Shown: in pieces, positions 8,172-16,079 of the stretch
Layout: every line of letters begins with the position of its first letter
How positions within the stretch are numbered: position 1 is the first letter of the stretch
Source: Mesosutterella multiformis
Lineage (GTDB): Bacteria > Pseudomonadota > Gammaproteobacteria > Burkholderiales > Burkholderiaceae_F
Length of the DNA: 64,000 nucleotides
Direction of reading: 5' to 3'
Assembly: GCF_003402575.1 (NCBI RefSeq)
Contig: NZ_BGZJ01000001.1
Location: 310,001 to 374,000 of the forward strand
The notes under the pieces: generated by a model
What the model saw: the letters and a program-made list of their open reading frames with translations, nothing else
Database searches by the model: none
Told to the model about the DNA's origin: nothing
Translations under genes and position numbers: made by a program

Positions 8172-8185
8172 AAGGGTAAACCCTT
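8172..8185. promoter_or_regulatory. Palindrome upstream of porin 2 (possible operator)
   Basis: AAGGGT-AA-ACCCTT is a perfect 6-base inverted repeat about 105 bases before the porin 2 start. A near-identical palindrome, AGGGGTAAACCCCT, occurs at 31490-31503 upstream of the YadA-like adhesin gene. Confidence 0.3.
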
Positions 8186-8505
8186 TATTATTGGTATAAA
8201 ACTTAAATTTTTTATTTATTTTCAATAATTAAGACAATATTACAACTATTTTTCGTATTCCTTTAATTCCACATTTTGTGTTGTTTTTATGCAACAAACA
8301 AACAGAAAACGGCTTTAGGCGAACACCACCGAAATAAAAAAACGATATCTGATAAAGAGTTACAAAGTGAAACAAGACTGTTATTGACTTGTACAAAAAT
8401 TCAGGAGCAACTATTAAACGCTTTACTTTTGTGATCCATATTTCAGAAATTCCTCCTGTCGCCCTCTTTCTCCTGTCATGTCGATGCCGCCTTCCTTAAA
8501 ACGAC

Positions 8506-8536
8506 AAAACCGCATCCCTCACGGGATGCGGTTTTT
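8506..8536 (-). terminator. Terminator of porin gene 3
   Basis: AAAACCGCATCCC pairs perfectly with GGGATGCGGTTTT around a four-base loop, followed by T residues on the minus strand. Confidence 0.85.
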
Positions 8537-8537
8537 C

Positions 8538-8590
8538 AGTTCTCAGCAGAATGGCGAACTTCTGCCGGTCTCTTTTAAGAGATCAGAACT
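8538..8590 (-). other. Conserved RNA element at the 3' end of porin gene 3 (copy 3 of 3)
   Basis: The same three-way-junction pattern: AGTTCT/AGAACT closing stem, a TCTC/GAGA hairpin and the invariant GCAGAA/TTCTGC hairpin; shared 28-base block at 8538-8565. Confidence 0.5.
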
Positions 8591-9710
8591 TGTGGACGAG
8601 GCCGAAACCGACCTGGGCACCGCTCGCCTTGCGGTCGAGAGCATTCGCCTTTTCCTGAGCGTAGCCAGCGAGACCGTAGACGTTGGTGCGCTTGCTGAAG
8701 GCATAGGTGTAACCGACAGCCGCGTTCCAGCGCTTGAACTTGTAGGAGCCGTCATCGACGTCCTTGGCATCACGATAGCCGACTGCAGCAAGGAAGTTGC
8801 CGCCGAAGGCCGGAACATTTGTGCCGAGTTCAGCGCCCCAGCCCTTCAGAGCCTCAGCCTTCTTCAGATCGCGGGAATCGCTGATCAGGTCGAAGGAGTC
8901 GAGAACGTTCACCTGGTTATCAAAGTAGGTGACCTTCGCGAAAGCCTTCGCGACACCGAAGTCGTAGTTGCCGCCGAGGACGAAGCTGTACCCGTTATCA
9001 ACGCTGCCATAATCCTTAGCGTCATTGCCGTACATCGTCATGTCGCCGGTGAGGACAACAGCGGCCTTGCCAGCCTTGTAGCGCAGGCCAGCGGCGAGGT
9101 AGCGGTCAGCATCGCCGGAATTCTCACGGGCATCAGCAACGTTCGAGTCGGAGGCCTTGGTGTCGCCCTTGAAGGAATACATGATGGCACCCTGCAGGCC
9201 GCCGAACGTCGGGGTCTGATAAGCCAGGGTGTTGTCATAGCGGCCATAAGCCGTGCCGGTGGAGCCCTGCTGGTTGCCGACGAAACCGTAGGCAGACGGG
9301 AAGGCGGACACATCGCCGAGATAGCCGAGCGAGCCGTTATCGGACGCGATAGAGCCAAGGCGGCCAGCATACAGGGTACCGTAGGCACTGGAGATGTTCA
9401 CCTGAGCTTCACGGCCGAAGAGGCGGTTATTCTGTCCGGACGTGCCGTCATCAGAATTGAAGCCGGATTCGAGGACGAAGCCAACCTTCGCGTTGCCGAT
9501 GTCTTCAGAACCCTTCAGACCCCAGCGGGAGCCGGTGGTCACACCGGAATCCATGGAGAACGTGTCGGTGGAACCGGCAGTGTTATCCAGATTCTTGTGG
9601 GTGTAGACAAGACCCGTATCAATGCGGCCGTACAGCGTGACGGACGGTTCAGCAAAAGCAGAAGCCGTGAAAGCGCCGAGAAGGGCGAGAGCAAGTAGAG
9701 ATTTCTTCAT
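8583..9710 (-). CDS. General porin 3 (Burkholderiales type)
   Basis: A 375-residue porin precursor and the most divergent of the three by inspection. The ATG at 9710 is preceded by GGAG eight bases upstream and begins MKKSLLALALLGAFTASAFA; the TTG at 9725 would place the ribosome-binding site inside the gene. The mature protein begins EPSVTLYGRIDTGLVYTH and ends FGLVHKF. It carries insertions relative to its neighbours, such as DTKASDSNVADARENSGD and SDSRDLKKAEALKGW, consistent with loop variation. It is the first copy from the right, with its own leader and terminator, so the array probably arose by tandem duplication followed by loop divergence. Confidence 0.95.
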   Translation of the reverse strand: MKKSLLALALLGAFTASAFAEPSVTLYGRIDTGLVYTHKNLDNTAGSTDTFSMDSGVTTGSRWGLKGSEDIGNAKVGFVLESGFNSDDGTSGQNNRLFGREAQVNISSAYGTLYAGRLGSIASDNGSLGYLGDVSAFPSAYGFVGNQQGSTGTAYGRYDNTLAYQTPTFGGLQGAIMYSFKGDTKASDSNVADARENSGDADRYLAAGLRYKAGKAAVVLTGDMTMYGNDAKDYGSVDNGYSFVLGGNYDFGVAKAFAKVTYFDNQVNVLDSFDLISDSRDLKKAEALKGWGAELGTNVPAFGGNFLAAVGYRDAKDVDDGSYKFKRWNAAVGYTYAFSKRTNVYGLAGYAQEKANALDRKASGAQVGFGLVHKF

Positions 9711-10105
9711 TATGTGTGACTCCAAAAAATATATCTGAAGGGAAATGCATCTGAGTGAATCTCCCCTCTGACTTCATGATGCGGCCGGAAAAAAAGGAGT
9801 CTTATGGTACAAACCCTGATTGTAAAACACTACGAAAAATAACTTTTTGAAGGAATTCAGATTGCTGGCTAAGTGTATGTAACTAGGTGATACATTTGTG
9901 TAAATTGTAGCCGTTGCCAAAAAGCAACAGATTTCCCTCAGATACACATTTAATTACAGTCACCGGCCTTTCCTTTACAGGGTGAGAGACCTGAAAAAAA
10001 GAAATCCCCGCCTCATTTCTGAAGCAGGGATTCTGTACAGAAGCCATCGGCCGCCGCCTCAGGAAAGAAGCAGCGGAAGATGAATTTCCGCAGTGTCAGG
10101 CGGGA
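9711..10105. other. Spacer upstream of porin 3
   Basis: No convincing gene. It contains the leader of porin 3, a small hairpin GTTGC/GCAAC near 9913-9928, and at the right the terminator of the phosphoribosyltransferase gene (9996-10036). No promoter could be placed with confidence. Confidence 0.6.
9996..10036 (-). terminator. Terminator after the phosphoribosyltransferase gene
   Basis: On the minus strand AGAATCCCTGC pairs with GCGGGGATTTCT around an approximately 12-base loop and runs into seven T. It lies 70 bases after the stop and closes the long purA-containing gene string. Confidence 0.75.
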
Positions 10106-10621
10106 TTACTTGCCGGCGATCGCGCGCTTCTCACGGAGCCGCTCGATACCGAGATCGTCATAAGCCTCGAACGGCTGGTGGATCCAGGGGTTCCCTTCGA
10201 GGTAAGAGACGAAATAATCCGGCTGGAAGATGGAGCGTTCCTTCCACCAGAGCACAGCGATACGGATCTCGGTGATTTCCGGAAAGTCGCTCTTCAGGTG
10301 CTTCACCACCTTTTCAAGCGTGATGCCGGAGTCCACCATGTCATCGACCAGAAGGACCTTTCCCTTCAGAGCCTCGGTGCCGGTGATGCAGCTGCTGATA
10401 TTCAGCTCGCCCTGCACCGTGCCGGACATCGCGCGGTAAGAGCTCGTCGACAGCACGGAGAGCGGCTTCGAGTAGACGCGCGAGAAAATATCCCCGGGGC
10501 GCATGCCGCCGCGAGCGAGACAAAGGAGAGAATCAAATTTCCAGCCGCTGTCCGCAACCTTGAGGACGAGCTGTTCATTCAGGTCGATGTAATCCTGCCA
10601 AGATACAAAGAGATCCGCCAT
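10106..10621 (-). CDS. Purine phosphoribosyltransferase (xanthine/guanine type)
   Basis: A 171-residue type I phosphoribosyltransferase. The PRPP-binding signature VLLVDDMVDSGITLE lies near residues 89-103; an early loop LCLARGGMRPGDIFS fits the PPi-binding loop region. Such enzymes salvage a purine base with PRPP to give the nucleoside monophosphate. It follows purA across a spacer of about 130 bases that holds a 10-pair hairpin, so it belongs to the purine neighbourhood, which supports a purine base as substrate. Whether it prefers xanthine, guanine or hypoxanthine cannot be read from the sequence, so no symbol is given. The start ATG at 10621 lacks a strong ribosome-binding site. Confidence 0.82.
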   Translation of the reverse strand: MADLFVSWQDYIDLNEQLVLKVADSGWKFDSLLCLARGGMRPGDIFSRVYSKPLSVLSTSSYRAMSGTVQGELNISSCITGTEALKGKVLLVDDMVDSGITLEKVVKHLKSDFPEITEIRIAVLWWKERSIFQPDYFVSYLEGNPWIHQPFEAYDDLGIERLREKRAIAGK

Positions 10622-10705
10622 GGCTTTTCAAATCCAACAAAAAAAGGAAGGCAGCGCTGCGTTTTTTACTGCAGTGCCGCCTGTGTGATGCTTATAGGCT
10701 GTCGG

Positions 10706-10731
10706 TCTGATCCGCTTGCCCGCGGATCAGA
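10706..10731. other. Strong hairpin between purA and the phosphoribosyltransferase gene
   Basis: TCTGATCCGC pairs perfectly with GCGGATCAGA around a six-base loop. No T run follows on the minus strand, so it is more likely an RNA-processing or stability structure than a simple terminator. Confidence 0.5.
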
Positions 10732-10751
10732 CTTTCCCCTGTTTATGGGGC

Positions 10752-12047
10752 TCAGGCTTCAAACGGATCGCTGAGCAGAATGGTCTGTTCACGATCCGGA
10801 CCAGTGGACACTGCCGCGATCGGGCAGCCAGCCACTTCAGAAAGGCGCTTCAGATAGCTGCGCGCCGCAGCGGGGAGTTTATCCCATTCTTTGATGCCAT
10901 AGGTACTGGTCTTCCAGCCGGGGAAGTCTTCATAGATCACTTCGCAGCCCGCGACCTCTTCCGCGCCGTAAGGCATCACTTCGAGTTCAACGCCGTCCTT
11001 CTTGTAGCCAACGCCCAGACGCACGACATCGCACTCATCGAGCACGTCGAGCTTCATCACGGCAAGACCGGTCAGACCGTTGATCTCGACCGCACGGCGG
11101 AGCGCCGCGCCGTCGAACCAGCCGCAGCGGCGCGGACGGCCCGTCACGGCACCGAATTCACCGCCGCGCTGACGGATGCGTTCACCCTCTTCATCGAGGA
11201 GCTCGGTCGGGAAGGGACCCGCGCCGACACGCGTGCAGTAAGCCTTGGTGATGCCGAGGACGTAGTTGAGGTGATGGGGGCCGACACCCGCGCCAGCCGT
11301 GGCGTAACCCGCGACGGTGTTGGAGGACGTGACAAACGGATAGGTGCCGTGGTCGATATCGAGCATCGAACCCTGGGCGCCTTCGAAGAGGAACTGCTTG
11401 CCTTCGGCCATCAGCTTATTCAGCGTATGGGAGACGTCCATCACGCGCGGCTTCAGACGATCCGCGAAGCCCAGCACCTCGTCGATCACCTTCTGCGGGT
11501 CGAGGGCCTCAGCGTGGAGGAAATGCGTCAGTTCGAAGTTGTGGTACTCGAGAGCCGTGCGGACGCGCTCTTCGAAGAACGGGACGTTGTAGAGGTCAGC
11601 GACGCGCACCGTACGGCGGGCCACCTTGTCTTCGTAGGCCGGACCGATGCCGCGGCCGGTCGTGCCGATCTTCTTCTTGCCGAGGTTATTTTCACGGGCA
11701 TGGTCAAGAGCCACGTGGTACGGCATCAGAAGCGCGCAATTGCCGGACACGTGGAGGCGGGACTCCGCGTCCATTCCGTGTTCCTTCAGCTGATCGAGTT
11801 CGGAGAAAAAGGCGGACGGCGAAAAGACAACACCGTTGCCGAGGTAGCACTGCATCGTCGGATGCATGACGCCGGACGGAATGAGGCGAAGCACGGTCTT
11901 GTTGCCGTTCACGACGATCGTATGGCCGGCGTTGTTGCCCCCGTTGAAGCGCACGACGCCGTCGACCTTGGAGGTGAGCCAGTCGACGATCTTGCCCTTG
12001 CCTTCGTCACCCCACTGGGCGCCGACGACCACTACATTTTTTGCCAT
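10752..12047 (-). CDS. purA: Adenylosuccinate synthetase
   Basis: A 431-residue GTP-dependent enzyme that joins IMP and aspartate in the first step from IMP to AMP. The N-terminus holds the P-loop and catalytic Asp in [14 protein letters not shown] (residues 11-24), followed by [12 protein letters not shown] (about 34-45), the IMP loop [16 protein letters not shown] (about 126-141) and the C-terminal [11 protein letters not shown]. The length is that of the family. hisZ is directly upstream with about 10 bases between them, the standard betaproteobacterial hflC-hisZ-purA order. The start ATG has AGGAGAAA upstream. Confidence 0.97.
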   Translation of the reverse strand: MAKNVVVVGAQWGDEGKGKIVDWLTSKVDGVVRFNGGNNAGHTIVVNGNKTVLRLIPSGVMHPTMQCYLGNGVVFSPSAFFSELDQLKEHGMDAESRLHVSGNCALLMPYHVALDHARENNLGKKKIGTTGRGIGPAYEDKVARRTVRVADLYNVPFFEERVRTALEYHNFELTHFLHAEALDPQKVIDEVLGFADRLKPRVMDVSHTLNKLMAEGKQFLFEGAQGSMLDIDHGTYPFVTSSNTVAGYATAGAGVGPHHLNYVLGITKAYCTRVGAGPFPTELLDEEGERIRQRGGEFGAVTGRPRRCGWFDGAALRRAVEINGLTGLAVMKLDVLDECDVVRLGVGYKKDGVELEVMPYGAEEVAGCEVIYEDFPGWKTSTYGIKEWDKLPAAARSYLKRLSEVAGCPIAAVSTGPDREQTILLSDPFEA

Positions 12048-12056
12048 CTTTTTCTC

Positions 12057-13229
12057 CTAAATGGACTTGGCGGAGACAGGAACCACCTGCCACTCACCCT
12101 TTTCGAAAACAATACGCTCCGTTACCTGGAAGCTCTCAGCGAGCCCGGCAGGGTCTTCTCCCGGCAGCAGCTGCACGACGATTCTGCCGGCATGACGGAG
12201 TTTGCGCACGAGACTCTCAAGCTTCGGATCTTCTGACGCCGGGGGCGCAATGACCGCGAAGGGAAGTTCGGGCGTTCTGAGCACAGCAAGCTCACGTAGA
12301 TAGAGTGTAAATCCAACTGCCGGTCTAAAGCGTCCGAACGCTAATCCAATTCCGTCATAGCGGCCGCCCCGGAGGAGCGGTTCGGGCAGATCTTCAACAA
12401 GACCGGCAAAGGAAATACCCGTGTAGTAATCAAATCCTGTCACCGAGGCACCGTCAATCGTGACGTCGTCGGCTCCGCAGCGCTCCGCGATCCACCGAAG
12501 CTCATCCACGGCCTTCTCGGCGTCCGGGTTCCCCTTGCAGAGCGCGAGAACGCGGTCCAGCGCGTCGTCGCCGCCATAAATGAGGCAGAGTCCGGAGAGC
12601 GCTTCAACGGTCTTCGCGGAGAGGGGCGCCGCGGCAACAGCGAGTCCCGCCGGATCCTTATCGGAAAGCGCCGCGACAACGGCGTCCTGGATCGCGGGGG
12701 TAAGCGCCGGGTCCGATTTCAGGATGGAACGCACAATCCCGGTGTGGCCGATTGCGAGATGTACGCGCCGGATACCGACTTCGCGCTGCATATCCACGGC
12801 GAGCCGCACCATTTCAAGATCGGCCTCCCGCCCTGTCGCACCGAACATTTCGGCGCCGGCCACATACGGCTGACGCGTAGCGAGCGGGTGACGAGGCCGA
12901 GCGTGGAGCACCGACCCCGCGTAGCAAAGCCGTGTGATCCCGGTGCGGTTCAGAATGTGGGCATCGATACGCGCCACCTGAGGCGTGATATCGGCGCGGA
13001 ACCCGGCCTGACGGCCGCTCGCCTCATCGACAAACTTGATCGTCGTGCGATCGAGCCGGTTGCCGGTACCGGTGAGAAGAGAATCCAGGAACTCGAACAT
13101 GGGCGGACGGATAGCTTCAAATCCGTGAGACCTCATCACTTCGAGGGTGCGCGTACGCAGGGTTTCAAGTTCCCGCGTCTGCCGGGGCAGCATGTCGGCA
13201 ATATGATCCGGTAATACCCAGTTCGTCAT
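12057..13229 (-). CDS. hisZ: ATP phosphoribosyltransferase regulatory subunit
   Basis: A 390-residue paralogue of histidyl-tRNA synthetase that joins the short-form HisG and confers feedback control by histidine in the first step of histidine synthesis. It shows the class II synthetase-like fold (ADITPQVARIDAH near residue 90, FDYYTGISFAG near residue 268, RGGRYDGIGLAFG near residue 290) but no anticodon-binding domain of the usual kind. A true HisS is encoded at 21.7-23 kb, which supports HisZ here. It lies between the YjeT-type gene and purA. The presence of hisZ implies a short HisG elsewhere in the genome. Confidence 0.93.
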   Translation of the reverse strand: MTNWVLPDHIADMLPRQTRELETLRTRTLEVMRSHGFEAIRPPMFEFLDSLLTGTGNRLDRTTIKFVDEASGRQAGFRADITPQVARIDAHILNRTGITRLCYAGSVLHARPRHPLATRQPYVAGAEMFGATGREADLEMVRLAVDMQREVGIRRVHLAIGHTGIVRSILKSDPALTPAIQDAVVAALSDKDPAGLAVAAAPLSAKTVEALSGLCLIYGGDDALDRVLALCKGNPDAEKAVDELRWIAERCGADDVTIDGASVTGFDYYTGISFAGLVEDLPEPLLRGGRYDGIGLAFGRFRPAVGFTLYLRELAVLRTPELPFAVIAPPASEDPKLESLVRKLRHAGRIVVQLLPGEDPAGLAESFQVTERIVFEKGEWQVVPVSAKSI

Positions 13230-13244
13230 TTGGAAAAAATCCTA

Positions 13245-13454
13245 TCAAAGCGAAGCAATATCGGTTTGCAGCAGCCAGATAACCGCGAGGCCGCAAAGCA
13301 CGCCGACGATCCCAAGCTTCTGGATCGCTGAGTCAGGCACCTGCTGCAGAAGCGACAGTGCCCGCTTCCAGCGGCGGGGCGAGATCATCGGCATCAGGCT
13401 TTCGAAAATCATCATGAACCCGAAGGCGACCAGAAGCTCCTTCAGTCCCATCAT
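13245..13454 (-). CDS. DUF2065 (YjeT-type) small inner membrane protein
   Basis: A 69-residue protein with two hydrophobic segments (about residues 2-19 and 47-66) around a short basic stretch ISPRRWKRAL. This is the YjeT/DUF2065 pattern, a family that is regularly found right after hflC. Its start overlaps the hflC stop by four bases (ATGA), implying coupled translation with the HflKC membrane protease regulator. The molecular role is not known. Confidence 0.8.
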   Translation of the reverse strand: MMGLKELLVAFGFMMIFESLMPMISPRRWKRALSLLQQVPDSAIQKLGIVGVLCGLAVIWLLQTDIASL

Positions 13455-14311
13455 GGCTTTGTGCCTCCAGGAAGTCCCCGGAAGTCGGGCATCGGGGCGA
13501 GCTTTTCACCAGGCTTCTCTTCAGAACGGGCCTTTTCAAGCGCCGAGGAGAAATCCCGGATTCCAGTCACACGGTCTATTTTCTGATAATTCGCGTTCGC
13601 CGCGGCATCGGCTTCAGACTTCATCTGAGCGGCGCGGCTGAGCGCCGCGGAAAGCGTCTGACGGGCCTTCGCGTCGGCCGCGGCGCGGATCTCTGACGCG
13701 CTCTCCTCGACGAGGCGGCCCGAGGCCTGCACCTGGCCATTCAGAATCTTCGCAGTGGCGTCAAGGGCCGAAGCCTGGCTCTTCGCGTTGAGGCGCACTT
13801 CAGCGACTCGCACGGATTCAATCCGCACGCCGCGCTTCAGGAATTCAGGCGCCACTTTCGCCATCACCTGGGACGAGATCCAGACGCCGCCCCGCGTGAT
13901 GAGAGACGCGTCATTCAGCCCGGCGGTTTCGCCGGCTGACGCGGTCTGCACGGCCTGCGTGATTTCGCGCGCCGTCTGATCGCCGCTTCCCTTGAATTCC
14001 TTCCACCAGACTTCAGGCTTCACGACACGCCACACCACATCGTAGCCAAGCGTCGGAATGCTGCCTTCACCCTTCGGCTCAAGCGCCGACACCTGAAGCG
14101 ACTGCCCGCGGCAGTCAATCATCGCGGTCCGCTCAATGGGGTCCGGGAGTTTCACATGAAGCCCAGGCTCCGTCACCTCAGCAGACACGGATTTGTTCCA
14201 TCCAAGCACGAGCGCCGCCCTTCCCTCTTCAACCGTGAAGAAGGAAAGTCTCGCGGCGAGAATCGCTGCCAGGGCGATCACAAAGGCTGCTATCAATTTC
14301 TTCATGATCAT
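13451..14311 (-). CDS. hflC: HflC, modulator of FtsH protease
   Basis: A 286-residue SPFH/prohibitin-domain protein with one N-terminal membrane anchor (about residues 5-25). With HflK it forms a large periplasm-facing cage around the AAA protease FtsH. The segment FFTVEEGRAALVLGWNKSV starts the SPFH domain, and a long Ala/Glu-rich helical region (KARQTLSAALSRAAQMKSEA) follows. The start could be ATG 14311 (AGGAG three bases upstream) or ATG 14305 (nine bases, better spacing). It follows hflK by 6 bases and overlaps the YjeT-type gene. Confidence 0.93.
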   Translation of the reverse strand: MIMKKLIAAFVIALAAILAARLSFFTVEEGRAALVLGWNKSVSAEVTEPGLHVKLPDPIERTAMIDCRGQSLQVSALEPKGEGSIPTLGYDVVWRVVKPEVWWKEFKGSGDQTAREITQAVQTASAGETAGLNDASLITRGGVWISSQVMAKVAPEFLKRGVRIESVRVAEVRLNAKSQASALDATAKILNGQVQASGRLVEESASEIRAAADAKARQTLSAALSRAAQMKSEADAAANANYQKIDRVTGIRDFSSALEKARSEEKPGEKLAPMPDFRGLPGGTKP

Positions 14312-14317
14312 CGTCTC

Positions 14318-15919
14318 CTAGCGTCCGCGGTTACGGAGGTAATCGCGGCGGTCCGTGGTGCTTTCACGCTCATTCGCGGGATCCTCGCCCGGAGTTGTCA
14401 CGTTCGAAGCCGCGGCCTCTGCGGCTGCCTCAGCGGCGGGTGACGACGCGGGAGCGGAAGACGCGGCAGCAGGAGCTGCCTTCTTCTCCGCGTCAAGCTT
14501 CTTCTGGGCAATGATCTGGGCTTCCGTCACCACCGGAACCGCGGATTCCTCACCCGGTTTCCCTTCAGGAGCCTTCGGTTTCGCGGCACGGATCACGGCC
14601 ATCAGGTCATCAAGCTTCGCGTTCGCGATCGATCCCTTGTTCGGAAGGGCTGCCGCGAGCCCGGCATTCCAGGCCTGCTCAATCGCGTCGCGCTTCGCGG
14701 CGTCAGAAGCCTTTTCGCCATAGAGGTAGCTGATATAGCGGCTGTCCATTTCGGAAACCCGCACAACGCGCTCCCGATAGGATTCAGCATTTTCTAAGAT
14801 GGCGCGCGACGTGTTGACAGACATCGCACCCGCGAGTTCAGCCCACCTCTGAGCATTCCCGAACGCGTTTTCACCCGCGTTCTGCGCCTCAAGCGCCACG
14901 CGTGAGGCCTCACGGACTTCAGTCGGGATACCGGCGTTCGTGACCGACACGGATTCGATATGGACACCGAGACCGAGGCTGTCCGCTTCCTTCTGGACCC
15001 GCTTCGCGAGATCGTCCTTCAGGAGCGCCGCCCGGCCGCTCAGCACGTCATGCACCGTCATATCGGTGAACTCCTGACGGAGCGCGCGGCGAAGCGCCGC
15101 ATCGATCACTTCCGAGGGATTCACCATATGTTCGAGATAATTCCGGACACCGTCAGACGCGACCTGCCACTTTACGGTGGCGGTGGCGGAAACAAAGCTG
15201 CCGTCAGCGGTAAGGAGATAACCTTCGCCCGCTTTCCCCGAGAAACTCACGTCCTGGCTGTGCACGAGACGCGTATCCACCATGCGGACTTTCTCAAAGG
15301 GCCACGGAAAGTGCCAGTGCGTGCCAGGGCCGACCAGTTCCTTGAACTGACCTGTCGCGTAAAGCGCGGCGGTTTCGCCGGACGGCACGGAGTAGAAGCC
15401 GGCGCCGAGGTACGCGCCGACCGAGAAAATGGCAACGATCGCGACCAGCGCCGCGATGCGGCTCGAACGCCTGCTGCGATCAATCTGGGGGATATCATCC
15501 GGGCGCGGGGAATCCGGGGTTCCGGGCTTCTTTCCAGTCTGCTGGGCACCGGATGCCTGGGGGCCGTTCTTTCCACCGTTTGCCCAGATGGACTGCAGGA
15601 GGTCATTAAACGCCTTCCACTCAGCGTCAAGGTCCTTTCCGCTCTTCTTCGCGGAGGATTCCTCAGTGTCTTCGGGGCGGCCGGAGTGAGAGTCACTGTT
15701 CGGGGTTCCCGGATTGCGGATTTCGGGCTTCTCGGGCTGCGGCTGCGCGCGACGGGGCTCCTCAGGCTTCTGAGGAGGCTCCGGCGTTCCGGTAGGTTCC
15801 GAACCGGTTCCGCTCACTTTCGGCGTTTCCGGCTCATTCTTACCTGAAGAAGATTCCTTCTCCGGATCTTTCTTTTCCGGTTCCGGGTGTCTTCCCCAGC
15901 GGTAATCATCAATAGACAT
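14318..15919 (-). CDS. hflK: HflK, modulator of FtsH protease
   Basis: A 533-residue SPFH-domain protein. The start at 15919 (MSIDDYRWGRHPEPEKKD) is chosen because HflK proteins begin with a similar short motif; an in-frame upstream extension of 77 residues has no family look. An unusually long hydrophilic Pro/Glu/Lys-rich N-terminal region (about residues 10-150) precedes the membrane segment IAALVAIVAIFSVGAYLGAG (about 158-177) and the SPFH domain. The C-terminal tail is Ala/Ser-rich. Both extensions make it longer than E. coli HflK (419 residues). It forms a complex with HflC, encoded 6 bases downstream. Confidence 0.93.
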   Translation of the reverse strand: MSIDDYRWGRHPEPEKKDPEKESSSGKNEPETPKVSGTGSEPTGTPEPPQKPEEPRRAQPQPEKPEIRNPGTPNSDSHSGRPEDTEESSAKKSGKDLDAEWKAFNDLLQSIWANGGKNGPQASGAQQTGKKPGTPDSPRPDDIPQIDRSRRSSRIAALVAIVAIFSVGAYLGAGFYSVPSGETAALYATGQFKELVGPGTHWHFPWPFEKVRMVDTRLVHSQDVSFSGKAGEGYLLTADGSFVSATATVKWQVASDGVRNYLEHMVNPSEVIDAALRRALRQEFTDMTVHDVLSGRAALLKDDLAKRVQKEADSLGLGVHIESVSVTNAGIPTEVREASRVALEAQNAGENAFGNAQRWAELAGAMSVNTSRAILENAESYRERVVRVSEMDSRYISYLYGEKASDAAKRDAIEQAWNAGLAAALPNKGSIANAKLDDLMAVIRAAKPKAPEGKPGEESAVPVVTEAQIIAQKKLDAEKKAAPAAASSAPASSPAAEAAAEAAASNVTTPGEDPANERESTTDRRDYLRNRGR

Positions 15920-16079
15920 AAAGAAAAAATCCTGAGGGGGATGTCCCCGAAATTCCTGCGCGCAAGCGCACCCCTGCCGTGCCCCGAAGGGTACAGCCTG
16001 CAAGTCTTTCAGTCTAACACCTGATCCGCCCCGGGCACCCCCTTTGGGGATCCCGCCGGGACGGGAAAAGGCGCATGAA

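Larger units (their letters stand above)
8067..8582. other. Spacer between porin genes 2 and 3
   Basis: No convincing gene. It is strongly AT-rich from about 8190 to 8420. It holds the palindrome AAGGGTAAACCCTT (8172-8185), a TGCATCATGCA inverted repeat near 8140-8150, and at its right end the terminator (8506-8536) and most of the conserved 3' element of porin 3. A long upstream AT-rich region suggests regulation of porin 2, but I could not fix a promoter. Confidence 0.65.

Noticed and set aside
7900-8225. Upstream extension of porin 2 to 8225
   Set aside because: The extra 53 residues do not resemble a signal peptide, while the ATG at 8066 has a ribosome-binding site and the same signal peptide as its paralogues.
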